Below, piece after piece: positions 52,208-62,338 of a stretch of 64,000 nucleotides of DNA. The stretch is from assembly GCA_028282885.1 (NCBI GenBank), contig JANQGX010000008.1:28472-92471 (forward strand), in the 5' to 3' direction. The first letter of the stretch is position 1. Each line of letters begins with the position of its first letter. Under the pieces are notes generated by a model. It made no database searches. It saw nothing but the letters and a program-made list of their open reading frames with translations, and was not told the origin of the DNA. The position numbers were made by a program, and so were the translations under genes. The stretch is from SAR324 cluster bacterium (lineage in GTDB: Bacteria; SAR324; XYD2-FULL-50-16).

Positions 52208-53473
52208 TTATCCGGGGCTATCCACTGAAAACAGGCTCCATGCATAGTTGATGAATAATTGTGTCTGGGCTCCTTCGTCTCCGGTAGCCCAGTCCAGTCT
52301 AACAATCACTCCCGACATCAAAATACGAAATCCCACTCCATGTGAGCTTTTCATGTTTTCCGTAAGATCTGCGGGATCGTCGGCCACAGCTCCCTGTTCT
52401 GTAAAGGCTGCGAGTTGAAAACCGGTGTGAACTCCCCGGGCGATCCAAAAATCAAAGGGTTCGTTGACATCGCTCAGGTTCCAACGGGCTTCAGCACCAT
52501 AAAAGACGGTATGACCCGCATAAAACCTGCCTCCGGGGTATGATCTCAATCTCTGGGTTCCCCCCAGCGATGTGGCGGTACCGTGTTCATTGTTGGCGAC
52601 CACTCGATCGATGTTATATTCCAGGGTTTCCGAGCATTGCTGATAAGCGGAATCCCCGGGATCGCAGAATATGCCGAGACGGTTTTGAATTTCTGTCCTG
52701 TCGGTAGTGGCCTTGTCGTAGACAACGGCGTCGGAACGATAATAGTTGAGGGCAAGGGTGCTGATCTCGCCTATGGGAACATACGCAGTCAGGTTGGTTT
52801 CATCCACATGGTATTTGCTTGAGAGCTCATCTTCAATATCAGGTGTCTTTCGCAGGGATTCAAGCCGTACTCCTTTCCTGGGATCCAGCCTGTCATCAGT
52901 CCAGTCAATGATACCGCCATAGCTTATCAGTCTTTGATCGCTCCAGTCGGTATCCGTGTTTTCAAATTTCTCGCCTTCTTTGTCCAACAGGCTGATCAGG
53001 CGGTTTTTGCCGGTTCCGTATCGATAGTACGCTTCAAACATGCGATCAAACAGACTAAAGGTCATCTGTCCGATCAGGTAATCTCCTTCGACCTCCACAA
53101 AAATAAACTCATCCTCTTCGGATTCCATGCCCCTGGTGTAAGCTTTGGTTGCCACCCGATAGTCGTATCTGCCTATATCGAATACAAGGGTTTCCGGGAT
53201 CAGGTGCAGATCCAGCAGGACAAAACCGGAGGCGTCGAAATCCCCCCTCAGGTAGAATCCGGTGAAATCCACGTCGGAGTCAGCCATATTGAGCACGGAA
53301 AACCCTGCACCGGCAGCCGTTCCCAGACCGGGTATGGTGGAGGCGATGGGATAGATGTAGTAGCTGAAATCCCTGCCAAACTGATCTCTGCGACGGTCTA
53401 TGGCATAACTACTAAAGGACATAGAGGTGGTCAGCAGGATAATAAACAATCCAAACAAAGTAATTCTGGTCAT
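52208..53473 (-). CDS. Outer-membrane protein, BamA/surface-antigen (D15) barrel type
   Basis: 421 residues. The signal peptide covers residues 1-24 (FGLFIILLTTSMSFSSYA). The rest matches an Omp85-like beta-barrel without POTRA repeats: GLGTAAGAGFSV, WTDDRLDPRKGVRLESLRKTP and the late FRILMSGVIVRLDWATGDEG. The size of the barrel part and the missing POTRA domains fit surface-antigen proteins of the patatin-like/TamA-like kind. Function not assigned; it probably lies in the outer membrane. Confidence 0.83.
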   Translation of the reverse strand: MTRITLFGLFIILLTTSMSFSSYAIDRRRDQFGRDFSYYIYPIASTIPGLGTAAGAGFSVLNMADSDVDFTGFYLRGDFDASGFVLLDLHLIPETLVFDIGRYDYRVATKAYTRGMESEEDEFIFVEVEGDYLIGQMTFSLFDRMFEAYYRYGTGKNRLISLLDKEGEKFENTDTDWSDQRLISYGGIIDWTDDRLDPRKGVRLESLRKTPDIEDELSSKYHVDETNLTAYVPIGEISTLALNYYRSDAVVYDKATTDRTEIQNRLGIFCDPGDSAYQQCSETLEYNIDRVVANNEHGTATSLGGTQRLRSYPGGRFYAGHTVFYGAEARWNLSDVNEPFDFWIARGVHTGFQLAAFTEQGAVADDPADLTENMKSSHGVGFRILMSGVIVRLDWATGDEGAQTQLFINYAWSLFSVDSPG

Positions 53474-53816
53474 AACGGAGTTATAGTCTTGTTGAGTTTG
53501 ATAACTTCGGATTTGTCGTAATTCACTTTAGTAAACTATGCGGGAAGAATAGTCATCTATTGATGAAATGTAAGGTTTTGATGATAAAAAAGCGTACTTT
53601 AGGCCACAAACAACTCAGCAATGCAGATTCGGAACCATTCACAAACGGATCAAAGGGCGGAACTCCTTTGAATCACAGCCACTAGGTAACATAGGTATTT
53701 TAGTTATTGAAATCTTGACATTTCAAATAATTCGACGAAAACTTGGGACACAAATTCCGTGGAATGATACTTTTCTGATTATTCATGCTGTTTCGAAATT
53801 CGACAAGGAGGGCCAG
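53474..53816. other. Intergenic region between divergent genes
   Basis: 343 bp between the outer-membrane gene and the flavoprotein gene. The in-frame upstream extension of the flavoprotein frame (from 53715) lies here but has no ribosome binding site. No terminator or clear promoter seen. Confidence 0.3.
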
Positions 53817-55367
53817 ATGGCAGGGCAAAGGGAAGGAAAATCTCTTGTGGTAATTGGCGGCGGTATATGCGGTTTAAGTGCGGCGCTCACGTGGGCTATC
53901 AACAAGGACTGCAAAATAAATCCGGTAACCCTGGTAGAAAAAGAACCAAAAACAGGAGGATTCGTCACCTCATATGAGAGGGAGGGATTTCTTTTCGATA
54001 CCTGTCAAATGATACCCAATATGGACAAGGTTCTGGAATATCTGGGGATAAAGATCGATCTAAAACAGTTCAGGGGATACTACATGAGAATTTTCCTGGT
54101 AAACCCCGATACCAGGGAGGTTAAAAAGCTGGAAATACCCTCGGGCGTGGAGACTTTCAAGCAGTACCTGGTCAGCCGATATCCGGAGGATGCTAAGGCA
54201 GTTGGTGATTTTCTCGATTACTCCCGTGATATGTTCATGGAACTGCACAAGATGAAGGTGGAACCGAAGATACCGGATATCCTGAGAATGCTGGTTAGTT
54301 GCCGCAAAATTATCAAAAACTCATCGAAAACCTTCAAGGAGTATATGGAACAGTTCGGGATTACAAATCCTGAAGTTTGTGAGATTTTTAATGTGTTTTC
54401 CGCCTTCAGCGCACTTCCCGAAGAAAAGGTTGCTGCCCTGGTACCCGTATCTGCCATGAATTCTCTCCTGGATGGTGCTTTCAGACCGACAGAGGGATTT
54501 ATTGAATTTCCCAAAAGTCTGGAGAAGCGGTTTCTGGAATGCGGTGGGATATTGAAAACACGGGCGGCTGCGGAGGAGATCATTACCGAGAACGGTAGGG
54601 TCAAGGCGGTAAGGACCAAGGGTGGAGAGACATTTCCCGCAGATTATGTCATTACCACCGTTGATCCCAAGTTCGCCATGACCCGATTGTTAGATTTCAG
54701 TGCATTACAGGAGCTCGACCGGGATTTTGCGGATAAGGTCTCTTCGGTAAAAATGTCAACCTCATCCATGAATATCAGCCTGGGGCTGGATGATAAGTTG
54801 GATCTGGCCGGGTTGGGAATGGACTGCGGGTACAACGTTATCACAACAGGTGGTGAAACCTTTAATCAGCTCTGGGAGGTTTTCGAGAAGGGAGAGATCG
54901 GATTCAGCGAATCCAGGTTTCACCTGGGTGTCATCTGCCCATCCCTAACGACCGGTGGAAAACCTAATTTGACGATCAGGGTCGTGCCGATGGCACTCGG
55001 GGAGTGGGCAGAATTGAGAAAAATGGACCGAAAGGCCTATAACCAGGAGAAAGAAAGATTGGGAGATTTTTTTATCGATCTTGTTGAACAATATCTGATT
55101 CCGGATTTAAAACGTCATATCGTGGTCAAAAACATTGCTTCACCGGCGACATACGCACGCTACTCGGGATCTCCCACGGGATCGATCTATGACATGGCCC
55201 CTTATATCGATAATTTCGGTCGAACGAGGCTTAAGATGCGAACGCCGGTGAAGGGACTTTACCAGCCGAAATTCGTCCACGGAGTGTTTGGAGCGCTTTT
55301 GGGAGGCGTGCAGGCAGTCGACATGATACTGGAGGGTGAAGTGATGAACGGCAATGCCCGATTTTAG
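53817..55367 (+). CDS. FAD-dependent oxidoreductase, phytoene desaturase / carotenoid isomerase-like
   Basis: About 516 residues. A dinucleotide-binding motif (VVIGGGICGLSAALTW) and LVEKEPKTGGFVTSY open the FAD domain; the C-terminal GLYQPKFVHGVFGALLGGVQAVD closes it. AAGGAGG 6 nt before ATG 53817 decides the start over an upstream frame opening at 53715. It belongs to the same superfamily as the gene at 266 but is diverged. Substrate unknown; a polyene or unsaturated isoprenoid is typical. A strong terminator follows. Confidence 0.82.
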   Translation: MAGQREGKSLVVIGGGICGLSAALTWAINKDCKINPVTLVEKEPKTGGFVTSYEREGFLFDTCQMIPNMDKVLEYLGIKIDLKQFRGYYMRIFLVNPDTREVKKLEIPSGVETFKQYLVSRYPEDAKAVGDFLDYSRDMFMELHKMKVEPKIPDILRMLVSCRKIIKNSSKTFKEYMEQFGITNPEVCEIFNVFSAFSALPEEKVAALVPVSAMNSLLDGAFRPTEGFIEFPKSLEKRFLECGGILKTRAAAEEIITENGRVKAVRTKGGETFPADYVITTVDPKFAMTRLLDFSALQELDRDFADKVSSVKMSTSSMNISLGLDDKLDLAGLGMDCGYNVITTGGETFNQLWEVFEKGEIGFSESRFHLGVICPSLTTGGKPNLTIRVVPMALGEWAELRKMDRKAYNQEKERLGDFFIDLVEQYLIPDLKRHIVVKNIASPATYARYSGSPTGSIYDMAPYIDNFGRTRLKMRTPVKGLYQPKFVHGVFGALLGGVQAVDMILEGEVMNGNARF

Positions 55368-55409
55368 CCGGATAGAATGAAACAGATTGAACATACCCCA
55401 CTTCAAGTA

Positions 55410-55440
55410 GCCCATCAATTCTTCAATTGATGGGCATTTT
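55410..55440 (+). terminator. Rho-independent terminator after the flavoprotein gene
   Basis: GCCCATCAATT (55410-55420) pairs perfectly with AATTGATGGGC (55425-55435) around the 4-nt loop CTTC, followed by ATTTT. Located 43 bp after the stop codon. The remaining 55441-55779 has no supported gene and should hold the nad operon promoter. Confidence 0.82.
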
Positions 55441-55779
55441 GCCGTAAAACACAAAGCATGTCTCGTTTCGTACTTCGGAAATGACTGCTGGTCTCACCTC
55501 TACAGTGAGATGTTTCGGTTTCCCATCCGTTTAAAATCAATCCCATCATGATACTTAAGATGCCCGGGAACTATTTTCTGTTTGCGGGGTCGGGAATGTG
55601 TTATCGGTATGGAGCATGGCCCGGTGTTCCCGGCCTGAGTCCATGGAGCTCATCATCGGAACATACCGTATCCGGTTGGAAATTGAACTATTCATGATAC
55701 GACTCATCATTTTGACCGGATTGGAATAATAGAAACTGTACGGGGCATTTTAGCATATAGCGGGAAGAGGGAAGACCAT

Positions 55780-56937
55780 TTGTTGTCAAATCCGGAAAAA
55801 AACGACTATCAGATTAAAACTGTCATGAACAAACCAATCAAAGCGACACTACAGGACTCGACCGTTTCCTCCCGATCCGTCTCCAAAGAAGAGATACTGG
55901 CAAGAGGACGGGCAGCCAAATCAAAACTGGGAGAAAGAGTACTGGTTTTGGCTCATCATTATCAAAATGATGATACCTATTCCCTTTGTGATATCGCCGG
56001 TGATTCACTTTTCCTGGCACAGCAGGCCGCAAAATCGACAGCAGAGTTTATTGTTTTCTGTGGAGTGCATTTTATGGCCGAAAGTTCCGACATCCTTACC
56101 GGAGAAAACCAGATCACCATCCTGCCGGAACCGGAAGCCGGTTGCCCAATGGCGGAAATGGCCGAAGAAGAGGCGGTATCCGACTGTTTGAAGAGGTTGA
56201 CAGACGTCTGTGGTGAAGACAGCTTCATTCCGGTCACCTATATCAACTCGGCAGCCACGATTAAAGCGCTTTGCGGACGTAATGGTGGAACGGTCTGCAC
56301 TTCGTCCAATTCGGATAGAATATTAAAATGGGCATTGGACCGGGGAAAAAGGGTGCTCTTTGTACCGGACCAGCACCTGGGAAGAAATACAGCAAATACG
56401 TTAGGAATATCCAAATCCGAAATCAAACTCTGGAAACGGTCTTCGGATGATGGAGGCTTGTCAAGTGATGATATCAGACAATCAAAGGTCATACTCTGGG
56501 ATGGCTATTGTCCCGTTCATTGCAGATTTGATGCATCGGTACTGGAAACCTTCAAGAGAGAAAATCCGCAGGTTAAAATCATTGTCCATCCGGAGTGTCC
56601 CGAAGAGATTGTGAGTTTGTCCGATGCTTCGGGTTCAACGGATAAGATCATTCAAACCGTTAGAACTTCGGATCCGTCAATCGTCTGGAAGGTTGGAACC
56701 GAGCGCAATCTGGTCAGTCGCCTTTCGAAGGATCATGAGCAATCCGGGGGTTCACGAGTTGAGCATATCAACGAAGAGGTCTGTGTTTGTGACTCGATGA
56801 ATATCACCCAACCTGAAAAGGTCGTATCGATCCTGGAAGGTTTGCTTCATGAAAGGGTGGTAAACCGGATAACCGTACCTGATGAGGTGAAGAAGGATGC
56901 CAAAGTCGCCCTGGATCGAATGTTGCAGCTAAGCTGA
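55780..56937 (+). CDS. nadA: Quinolinate synthase
   Basis: About 385 residues from a TTG start; ATG 55828 would give 369. NadA condenses iminoaspartate with dihydroxyacetone phosphate to quinolinate using a [4Fe-4S] cluster. Signatures: VLAHHYQNDD, FCGVHFMAESSDIL (first cluster Cys), GGTVCTSSN (second) and HPECPEEIV (third). PDQHLGRNTA lies in the middle domain. The start is uncertain because GGAAG before the TTG is a weak signal. It is the first gene of the de novo NAD operon, 11 bp before nadB. Confidence 0.93.
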   Translation: MLSNPEKNDYQIKTVMNKPIKATLQDSTVSSRSVSKEEILARGRAAKSKLGERVLVLAHHYQNDDTYSLCDIAGDSLFLAQQAAKSTAEFIVFCGVHFMAESSDILTGENQITILPEPEAGCPMAEMAEEEAVSDCLKRLTDVCGEDSFIPVTYINSAATIKALCGRNGGTVCTSSNSDRILKWALDRGKRVLFVPDQHLGRNTANTLGISKSEIKLWKRSSDDGGLSSDDIRQSKVILWDGYCPVHCRFDASVLETFKRENPQVKIIVHPECPEEIVSLSDASGSTDKIIQTVRTSDPSIVWKVGTERNLVSRLSKDHEQSGGSRVEHINEEVCVCDSMNITQPEKVVSILEGLLHERVVNRITVPDEVKKDAKVALDRMLQLS

Positions 56938-56960
56938 TCCGATATCGGGTGTCAATTCCT

Positions 56961-58583
56961 ATGAATAACTATGGTGACCAGGTAACGGGAATGGTATTGG
57001 AAAATTTCAACCGTAAATATCCGATAGTTGTAATCGGAAGCGGTCTGGCAGGATTAATGGCAGCCAGAATTGTATCCGCATTTCAACCGGTGTTGCTATT
57101 AACAAAACAGAAAATCTGCGACAGCAATACCCGGCACTCCCAAGGCGGGATAGCGGCAGTCTGGAGTAAAGAAGATTCTCCGGATTTGCATATCCGGGAC
57201 ACACTCATCGCCGGTAAGGGGCTTTGCGATAAAAGTGCGGTGGCCCTGCTATCGAGATGGAGCAAACCTGCCATAGAAAAATTAATCGAGAACGGGGTAT
57301 TGTTCGACAAGGATTCGCGCAATTCCTTTCGTTTGGGACTTGAAGGGGCGCATAGCCTTCCGCGGATTTTATACGCAGGAGGAGATGCCACCGGTGCGGA
57401 AATACAGCGGGCACTAGTGGATAGCGTTCGTTTACATGGTGACATAGAGATTCTGGAAGATGCGCATGTCACCGAGATCATCAATGAGGAAGGCCGGATA
57501 CAAGGTGTTACCTATTTCAATAAGAGAGGCGAGCGAAGCTTAATAGCGTGTCAACAGGTTATCCTGGCTGCAGGTGGTGCGGGACAGCTTTATGAGCACA
57601 CCAGTAATCCAAATACGGCTACGGGCGAGGGAAGTGTTCTTGCATACATGGCCGGAGCGGAACTGGCCGATCTTGAGTTTTATCAGTTCCATCCCACCGG
57701 TTTGAATATCCCGGGAGCCCCCAATTTCCTCATATCGGAAGCAGTTCGCGGTGAAGGGGCGGTGCTCAGAAACAGCTCGGGAACACCCATCATGGAAAAG
57801 GTGCATCCCCTAAAAGATCTGGCACCAAGGGATATTGTAGCCAGAACGATTGCCGAATCCATGCAGGCTGACAACGGTTCACCTGTTTACCTTGATGCTA
57901 CCGGGATTGGGGAAGACGCACTGATGAAGCGCTTTCCCACCATTTACAAGAATTGCCTAAAATATAGAATTGATATCAGAAAAGATCCCATTCCTGTGAT
58001 CCCGGTTGCGCATTACATGATTGGGGGCGTGGTCAGCGATCTTGATGGACGCTCGACCGTGAAAGGCTTGTATGTCAGTGGCGAAACTGCCAGAACAGGT
58101 GTTCACGGGGCTAACCGACTAGCAAGCAACTCGCTGTTGGAATGTGTTGTTTTTTCCATACGTTGCGCTGACGCCATCAGACATGATCAGTCCGAATTAC
58201 CGGAACACTGGAAAAACCGGAACAAGGCCCGTTCTTTCATACTATCGGATCAGAACTTGTCCCAGCCTCCATCCATGGACAAACAGGGATTGCAGAAGCT
58301 GATGTGGAAAAATGTTGGCCTGGAGAGAAACAGGGATTATCTGCAATATGCACTGGACAAGTTGCAAAGTCCATCTTTCAGGTTTGGAGGGGATTACAGC
58401 CGGGAGAAGTTCGAGTTGTTCTCCATGAAAACCCTGTCACGGTTAATGGCGATGTCCGCTTTACAGAGAGAGGAAAGCAGGGGGAGTCATTTTCGTTCTG
58501 ATTTTCCAAAAAGCAGCGATTCGTTTCTGTTTCCCATCAACAGGTCGTTAGCAACCGACACTATTGCTTTAAACGCGCTATGA
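56961..58583 (+). CDS. nadB: L-aspartate oxidase
   Basis: About 540 residues. FAD motif VVIGSGLAGLMAARI, active-site region RHSQGGIAAVW, HPTGLNIPG, and GANRLASNSLLECVVF are typical of NadB. It oxidises aspartate to iminoaspartate, passing electrons to oxygen or fumarate; the latter suits an anaerobe. A GTG at 56949 is an alternative start. Its stop overlaps the start of nadC by 4 bases. Confidence 0.95.
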   Translation: MNNYGDQVTGMVLENFNRKYPIVVIGSGLAGLMAARIVSAFQPVLLLTKQKICDSNTRHSQGGIAAVWSKEDSPDLHIRDTLIAGKGLCDKSAVALLSRWSKPAIEKLIENGVLFDKDSRNSFRLGLEGAHSLPRILYAGGDATGAEIQRALVDSVRLHGDIEILEDAHVTEIINEEGRIQGVTYFNKRGERSLIACQQVILAAGGAGQLYEHTSNPNTATGEGSVLAYMAGAELADLEFYQFHPTGLNIPGAPNFLISEAVRGEGAVLRNSSGTPIMEKVHPLKDLAPRDIVARTIAESMQADNGSPVYLDATGIGEDALMKRFPTIYKNCLKYRIDIRKDPIPVIPVAHYMIGGVVSDLDGRSTVKGLYVSGETARTGVHGANRLASNSLLECVVFSIRCADAIRHDQSELPEHWKNRNKARSFILSDQNLSQPPSMDKQGLQKLMWKNVGLERNRDYLQYALDKLQSPSFRFGGDYSREKFELFSMKTLSRLMAMSALQREESRGSHFRSDFPKSSDSFLFPINRSLATDTIALNAL

Positions 58584-59428
58584 ATCACCATTTGATCGAT
58601 TCCATCATCCAATCAGCTCTAAATGAGGATATCACGAGCGGAGATATCACTTCTGATCATCTTATCGATCCCGGTTTTAAAAGCGACCTGGTTTTCCTGC
58701 TCAAAGAAGAAGGGGTGGTTTCCGGTCTTGATATCGCAAAACGTACCTTTCAACTGCTCGATCCGGAAATTGTATGGCAGCCGTTGGTTGAGGAAGGGGA
58801 GATGCTGGGCAGCGATACACCTATTGCCAGGGTGAAGGGCTGTTCCAGGATTTTGTTGGCGGGAGAGCGAGTTGCTCTCAATTTTATGCAACGAATGAGC
58901 GGAATCTCGACGAAGACCTATCGTTTTGTCGAAAGAATGCGGGAAGGATCGGAGAGTTGCCGGTTGCTCGATACCAGGAAAACCACACCGGGCCTTCGCT
59001 TGCTGGAAAGATATGCGGTTAAAGTGGGAGGTGGTCACAATCACCGCTTCAATCTTTCGGATGCCGTTCTGATTAAGGACAACCATCTGGCAACTCTCAA
59101 AGCCAATGGCATATCTCCTGAAGATGCCATTGTACGCTTAAAGAAGCGGATTCCCCATACCATCAAAGTGGAACTGGAGGTGGATTCGATTCAACAGATC
59201 AAACCGTTTTTGGGTATCGGTATCGATATTTTTTTGCTGGATAATATGGATATTGAAGAGCTGATGGAATCGGTGAAACTAATCAACAGGAGATCACTGA
59301 CGGAAGCATCGGGTGGAGTGACTTTGGAGCGAATTGCGGAGATAGCTGCGACCGGTGTTGATTTCATTTCTGCGGGTGCGTTAACCCATTCTGCTTCTGC
59401 CCTGGATATCAGTTTGGATTTTGCCTGA
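58580..59428 (+). CDS. nadC: Nicotinate-nucleotide pyrophosphorylase (quinolinate phosphoribosyltransferase)
   Basis: 282 residues. Key segments: LNFMQRMSGIST, LLDTRKTTPGLRLLERYAV and KVGGGHNHRFNLSD, then LEVDSIQQI and DNMDIEEL. It transfers phosphoribose from PRPP to quinolinate and decarboxylates to nicotinate mononucleotide. Last gene of the nadABC operon, with an ATGA overlap to nadB. Confidence 0.96.
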   Translation: MNHHLIDSIIQSALNEDITSGDITSDHLIDPGFKSDLVFLLKEEGVVSGLDIAKRTFQLLDPEIVWQPLVEEGEMLGSDTPIARVKGCSRILLAGERVALNFMQRMSGISTKTYRFVERMREGSESCRLLDTRKTTPGLRLLERYAVKVGGGHNHRFNLSDAVLIKDNHLATLKANGISPEDAIVRLKKRIPHTIKVELEVDSIQQIKPFLGIGIDIFLLDNMDIEELMESVKLINRRSLTEASGGVTLERIAEIAATGVDFISAGALTHSASALDISLDFA

Positions 59429-59446
59429 AAACCACACCCGGTTGTC

Positions 59447-59734
59447 TCACTCCCGGTGATAGAGCATTTTGTAAAGGAAATACACTGATCTCAGCAGTAA
59501 GCGAATTAACCTGAAAACCAATACAAAACAGAAGGGAACGACAATTATCCCGACAAAAACATAAATAGTAAGTCGGCGGGCGTTGTTTAATCTCTTTTTT
59601 GCCTGTTCCTGCCTGTAAATCTTTCCACAGATTCCTGGCTTATCCGCATAACTGGCATCCGATTTACAGTGCTGGTATTGACATCCTGCTGTTACCATTA
59701 ATAACAGGTAAAAAACCAGTCCGGGAGTTTTCAC
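59447..59734 (-). CDS. Small putative lipoprotein with a C-terminal membrane helix
   Basis: 95 residues. The N-terminus (GLVFYLLLMVTAGC) looks like a lipoprotein signal with Cys18 as the lipidated residue. A second hydrophobic stretch (TIYVFVGIIVVPFCFVLVF) lies near residues 55-74. Three further cysteines follow Cys18. Start is a GTG without a good ribosome binding site, so the call is moderate. No family recognised. Confidence 0.5.
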   Translation of the reverse strand: MKTPGLVFYLLLMVTAGCQYQHCKSDASYADKPGICGKIYRQEQAKKRLNNARRLTIYVFVGIIVVPFCFVLVFRLIRLLLRSVYFLYKMLYHRE

Positions 59735-59867
59735 AGTTTTTTAAAACAATAAGGTGGGAAGATTCCTCGGATATCTTGTTGTCTCCGCAAATATTGTCGG
59801 CTATTCTGTCAAAAAATGCCATGAATTTCCAAATCAAAAAACACAAGCGGCACCCGGTCTTCTGCAC

Positions 59868-60764
59868 ATGTCTCCCTATCTCAAACATCTGAAAAACGCT
59901 TACTTGAAGCGAATTGGCTGTTTGCCCTTTCAATTATTGACCACTTTTCTGGAACCGGAGCGAAGATCGGTTGAAGGGGCTTTTGCTGCGTTAACAAGGC
60001 TCTATGCTAATGCCAATTGGTATTCAGGTGCTTATACCAAACTGATTGTCCGTCAATCAAAGCATCACTTCGGCAAAGTTCAAAAGGACATGGAAGCGGG
60101 AGACATAAAACCCCAATATAAAGACTATCAGAAGACGATCCGGTTCATGGGACAATTGTTGACCCCGACGGATATGGAACAGTTTATTAAAGAAAACAGG
60201 GCTATGTTGGATTACGTTGTCGATTACTTCATGACGGAAGATCCGAATAACAGAGACAGGAAGGAAAAAATTGAAGAGATTCGGTCGGAATTGGATCAAT
60301 TGTTTCAGGGTTTTCCCCTGACATCAAAAACACTGAACGATCTTCTGACTGAACTTCCGTTTCAACTGTTCATTTTCGTCGCACAGGCGGATGAGTCCAT
60401 CGATAGCAGGGAGAGGATGGAATTCCTTAAAATCATTAGGGATCCCGAATGGTGCAACAGCGATTGCGCACATGCTTTTTTTAACAGTACTTCCTATTTC
60501 TTCAGTGAATTCCTGCTCCAGTACCATCGCGGTAAAATCAAAAAAGATATCAAACAAGTAAAGCGGACAGTCCGATTCATCAACGAGATGTTTAAAGAGG
60601 AGGAGGGTGAGTTGATCAGAACCGACCTGACCCGCCTCGCAGAAGAAATCGCCAGGGCGTCAGGGGGATTTGCCGGGATCATGTCGGTTTCCAAGGCAGA
60701 GCAGGCAGTGCTGTCCGATCTATTGGAGATCTTTTCCAGCGAGGCCATCCAGGGATCAGCCTGA
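59868..60764 (+). CDS. TerB-like domain protein
   Basis: About 298 residues from ATG 59868; the frame opens at a GTG at 59754 without a good ribosome binding site. The C-terminal third resembles TerB-type helical domains (FVAQADESIDSRERMEFLKII, then SVSKAEQAVLSDLLEIF), which in TerB bind metal or mediate membrane stress responses. The N-terminal half is helical and unassigned. It is the second TerB-like protein near here (the other is at 49555), with no tellurite-resistance genes around. Confidence 0.62.
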   Translation: MSPYLKHLKNAYLKRIGCLPFQLLTTFLEPERRSVEGAFAALTRLYANANWYSGAYTKLIVRQSKHHFGKVQKDMEAGDIKPQYKDYQKTIRFMGQLLTPTDMEQFIKENRAMLDYVVDYFMTEDPNNRDRKEKIEEIRSELDQLFQGFPLTSKTLNDLLTELPFQLFIFVAQADESIDSRERMEFLKIIRDPEWCNSDCAHAFFNSTSYFFSEFLLQYHRGKIKKDIKQVKRTVRFINEMFKEEEGELIRTDLTRLAEEIARASGGFAGIMSVSKAEQAVLSDLLEIFSSEAIQGSA

Positions 60765-60823
60765 TGGCTAACTTCAGCAAAGATTCAAACTTCCTGTGTT
60801 TATGGTTGATGCGCCCTGATTGT

Positions 60824-61513
60824 TCAGAAGGAGAGTCCGAAGGTTACCACACAAAGACCGGGCAATCCCGAGACAGCATTCAAGAAATTTCCAAAATCTT
60901 CAACCTCTGTCTTGACTTCATCTTCCGGAATTCCGGTGTTGGAGGTAATCTCATATTCCAACGACTGCTCCAGGATTCTGGAGTCCACATACCAGTCGAT
61001 TCCAATGGTCAATCCTGAATCAAACTGCCATCTGTTACCGATACCAATCGAACCAACCCTGGCTTGAAACTTCATATCGCCTTTTGCTTCGCCCGAGTCC
61101 CTGGTTAATGTTCCTTCACCTTCCCAGGTTCGAACGTGATAACCGAGGTAAAGATTCAGCGAGGATTCTTCGGTAAACAGGCGGGCATATACGCCTTCAT
61201 TGGTGAAGGACCCAGTGACATTGGTCTGCTCTCCCGCATCTTCCCCTTCGTACTTTTTTTCCAGGTAAGCATGCTCATAATCTGAATTTTGAACTTTCCC
61301 ATATTCAGCTCCCACCATAAACCTCGAACCCAGGTAAACACCGACATTCAACGGTCGGGTTAAGATAGAAGGTACATGCACACCAAAGGGTGTAAGACCA
61401 ACATATACCAGGCTGTCTTGTCTGTTTTCCTGTGACGTCGCAGCATTCAGTGAAGAAGCGGTTATACAGATGACAGTAAAAATAAGATACTTCAGGATAT
61501 TCTTTGTTTTCAT
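60824..61513 (-). CDS. Hypothetical outer-membrane beta-barrel protein
   Basis: 229 residues. A signal peptide (residues 1-25, FTVICITASSLNA) and alternating beta-strands (LNVGVYLGSRFMVGAEYG, SLNLYLGYHVRTW) end with a C-terminal phenylalanine (VTFGLSF), the usual barrel recognition signal. GGGGGAAAT precedes the ATG. No family assigned; it may be a small OmpA/OmpW-like pore or structural protein. Confidence 0.7.
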   Translation of the reverse strand: MKTKNILKYLIFTVICITASSLNAATSQENRQDSLVYVGLTPFGVHVPSILTRPLNVGVYLGSRFMVGAEYGKVQNSDYEHAYLEKKYEGEDAGEQTNVTGSFTNEGVYARLFTEESSLNLYLGYHVRTWEGEGTLTRDSGEAKGDMKFQARVGSIGIGNRWQFDSGLTIGIDWYVDSRILEQSLEYEITSNTGIPEDEVKTEVEDFGNFLNAVSGLPGLCVVTFGLSF

Positions 61514-61751
61514 TATTTCCCCCAGGATTATCGTGGTTTGGATCGATAAAGTCAGGTTAGTTCAAAAAAGCATGGCCCCATGTTGGAATCTATTACCTGA
61601 CTGGATTTCCAGCCGTTTGTTTTGTCTATTAACTGATTACTTGTTTTGATAATTCCTGATGAAAAGGTTTGATGAATGCACGGATTTTATCCATGAACTG
61701 CAAATCCTGGCTTCTATCGCTGGCCAATCTGTTCTGAGCATTCATTCATCG

Positions 61752-62140
61752 ATGTCTGATCGAATCTCTCTGTCTATCAGGATTTACCCGGGGATAATCG
61801 AATAAAGAGGTCAATCCACCAGTCCGGAGACAGCGGAATTATAGTGTATGATATCAGCGGTGCGGATATATCAGATTTCGATGGCGAGAAGCTCTTCAAA
61901 CTGGCCGGGCAACTGCTGGAATGTTCCAACGCCAATTTTGAGTGTCGACGGGTTGTGCTGGTTTCGGAAAAAAACCTGAACCCAGGTACCGCGCAGCTTT
62001 TCAAAGAGTATTTTAATGACGGAAGCTCAAAGCTTCCGGTATTCGATTCATTAGCCAAAGCAGAGGAATGGATTGTCAATCAAGCCTGCCCGTTCAACCT
62101 GGACCCACAGCCATTAACAGACAACAGCGCTCAGTTATAG
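61752..62140 (+). pseudogene. STAS/SEC14-like protein, possibly frameshifted
   Basis: A frame from GTG 61844 to 62140 encodes 98 residues resembling the second half of STAS-like/SpoIIAA-type proteins (IIVYDISGADISDFDG, FECRRVVLVSEK, LPVFDSLAKAEEWI). The reading frame continues upstream without a start until a stop at 61757, while ATG 61752 opens another frame (MSDRISLSIRIYPGIIE) that ends near 61805. Together they look like one gene with a frameshift around 61790-61805. It could also be a short intact protein starting at 61844. Confidence 0.5.
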
Positions 62141-62338
62141 ATCAAGCCCTCTCTCCTCCTTCCCCTTTCGCGCATTTATGGGCTCGCGATTTGCGATTCT
62201 TTTATTGCCGGAAATGCCGTTTACAACATCCCTGGTAATAGAATTTGTGCCGCTTTACCTGATCATCCCGGCTTTTGTTTTGATCATCTGTCATCCCCAG
62301 TACCGACATTTCCCCCGAAGAAAAACCTGTTCACCCTT

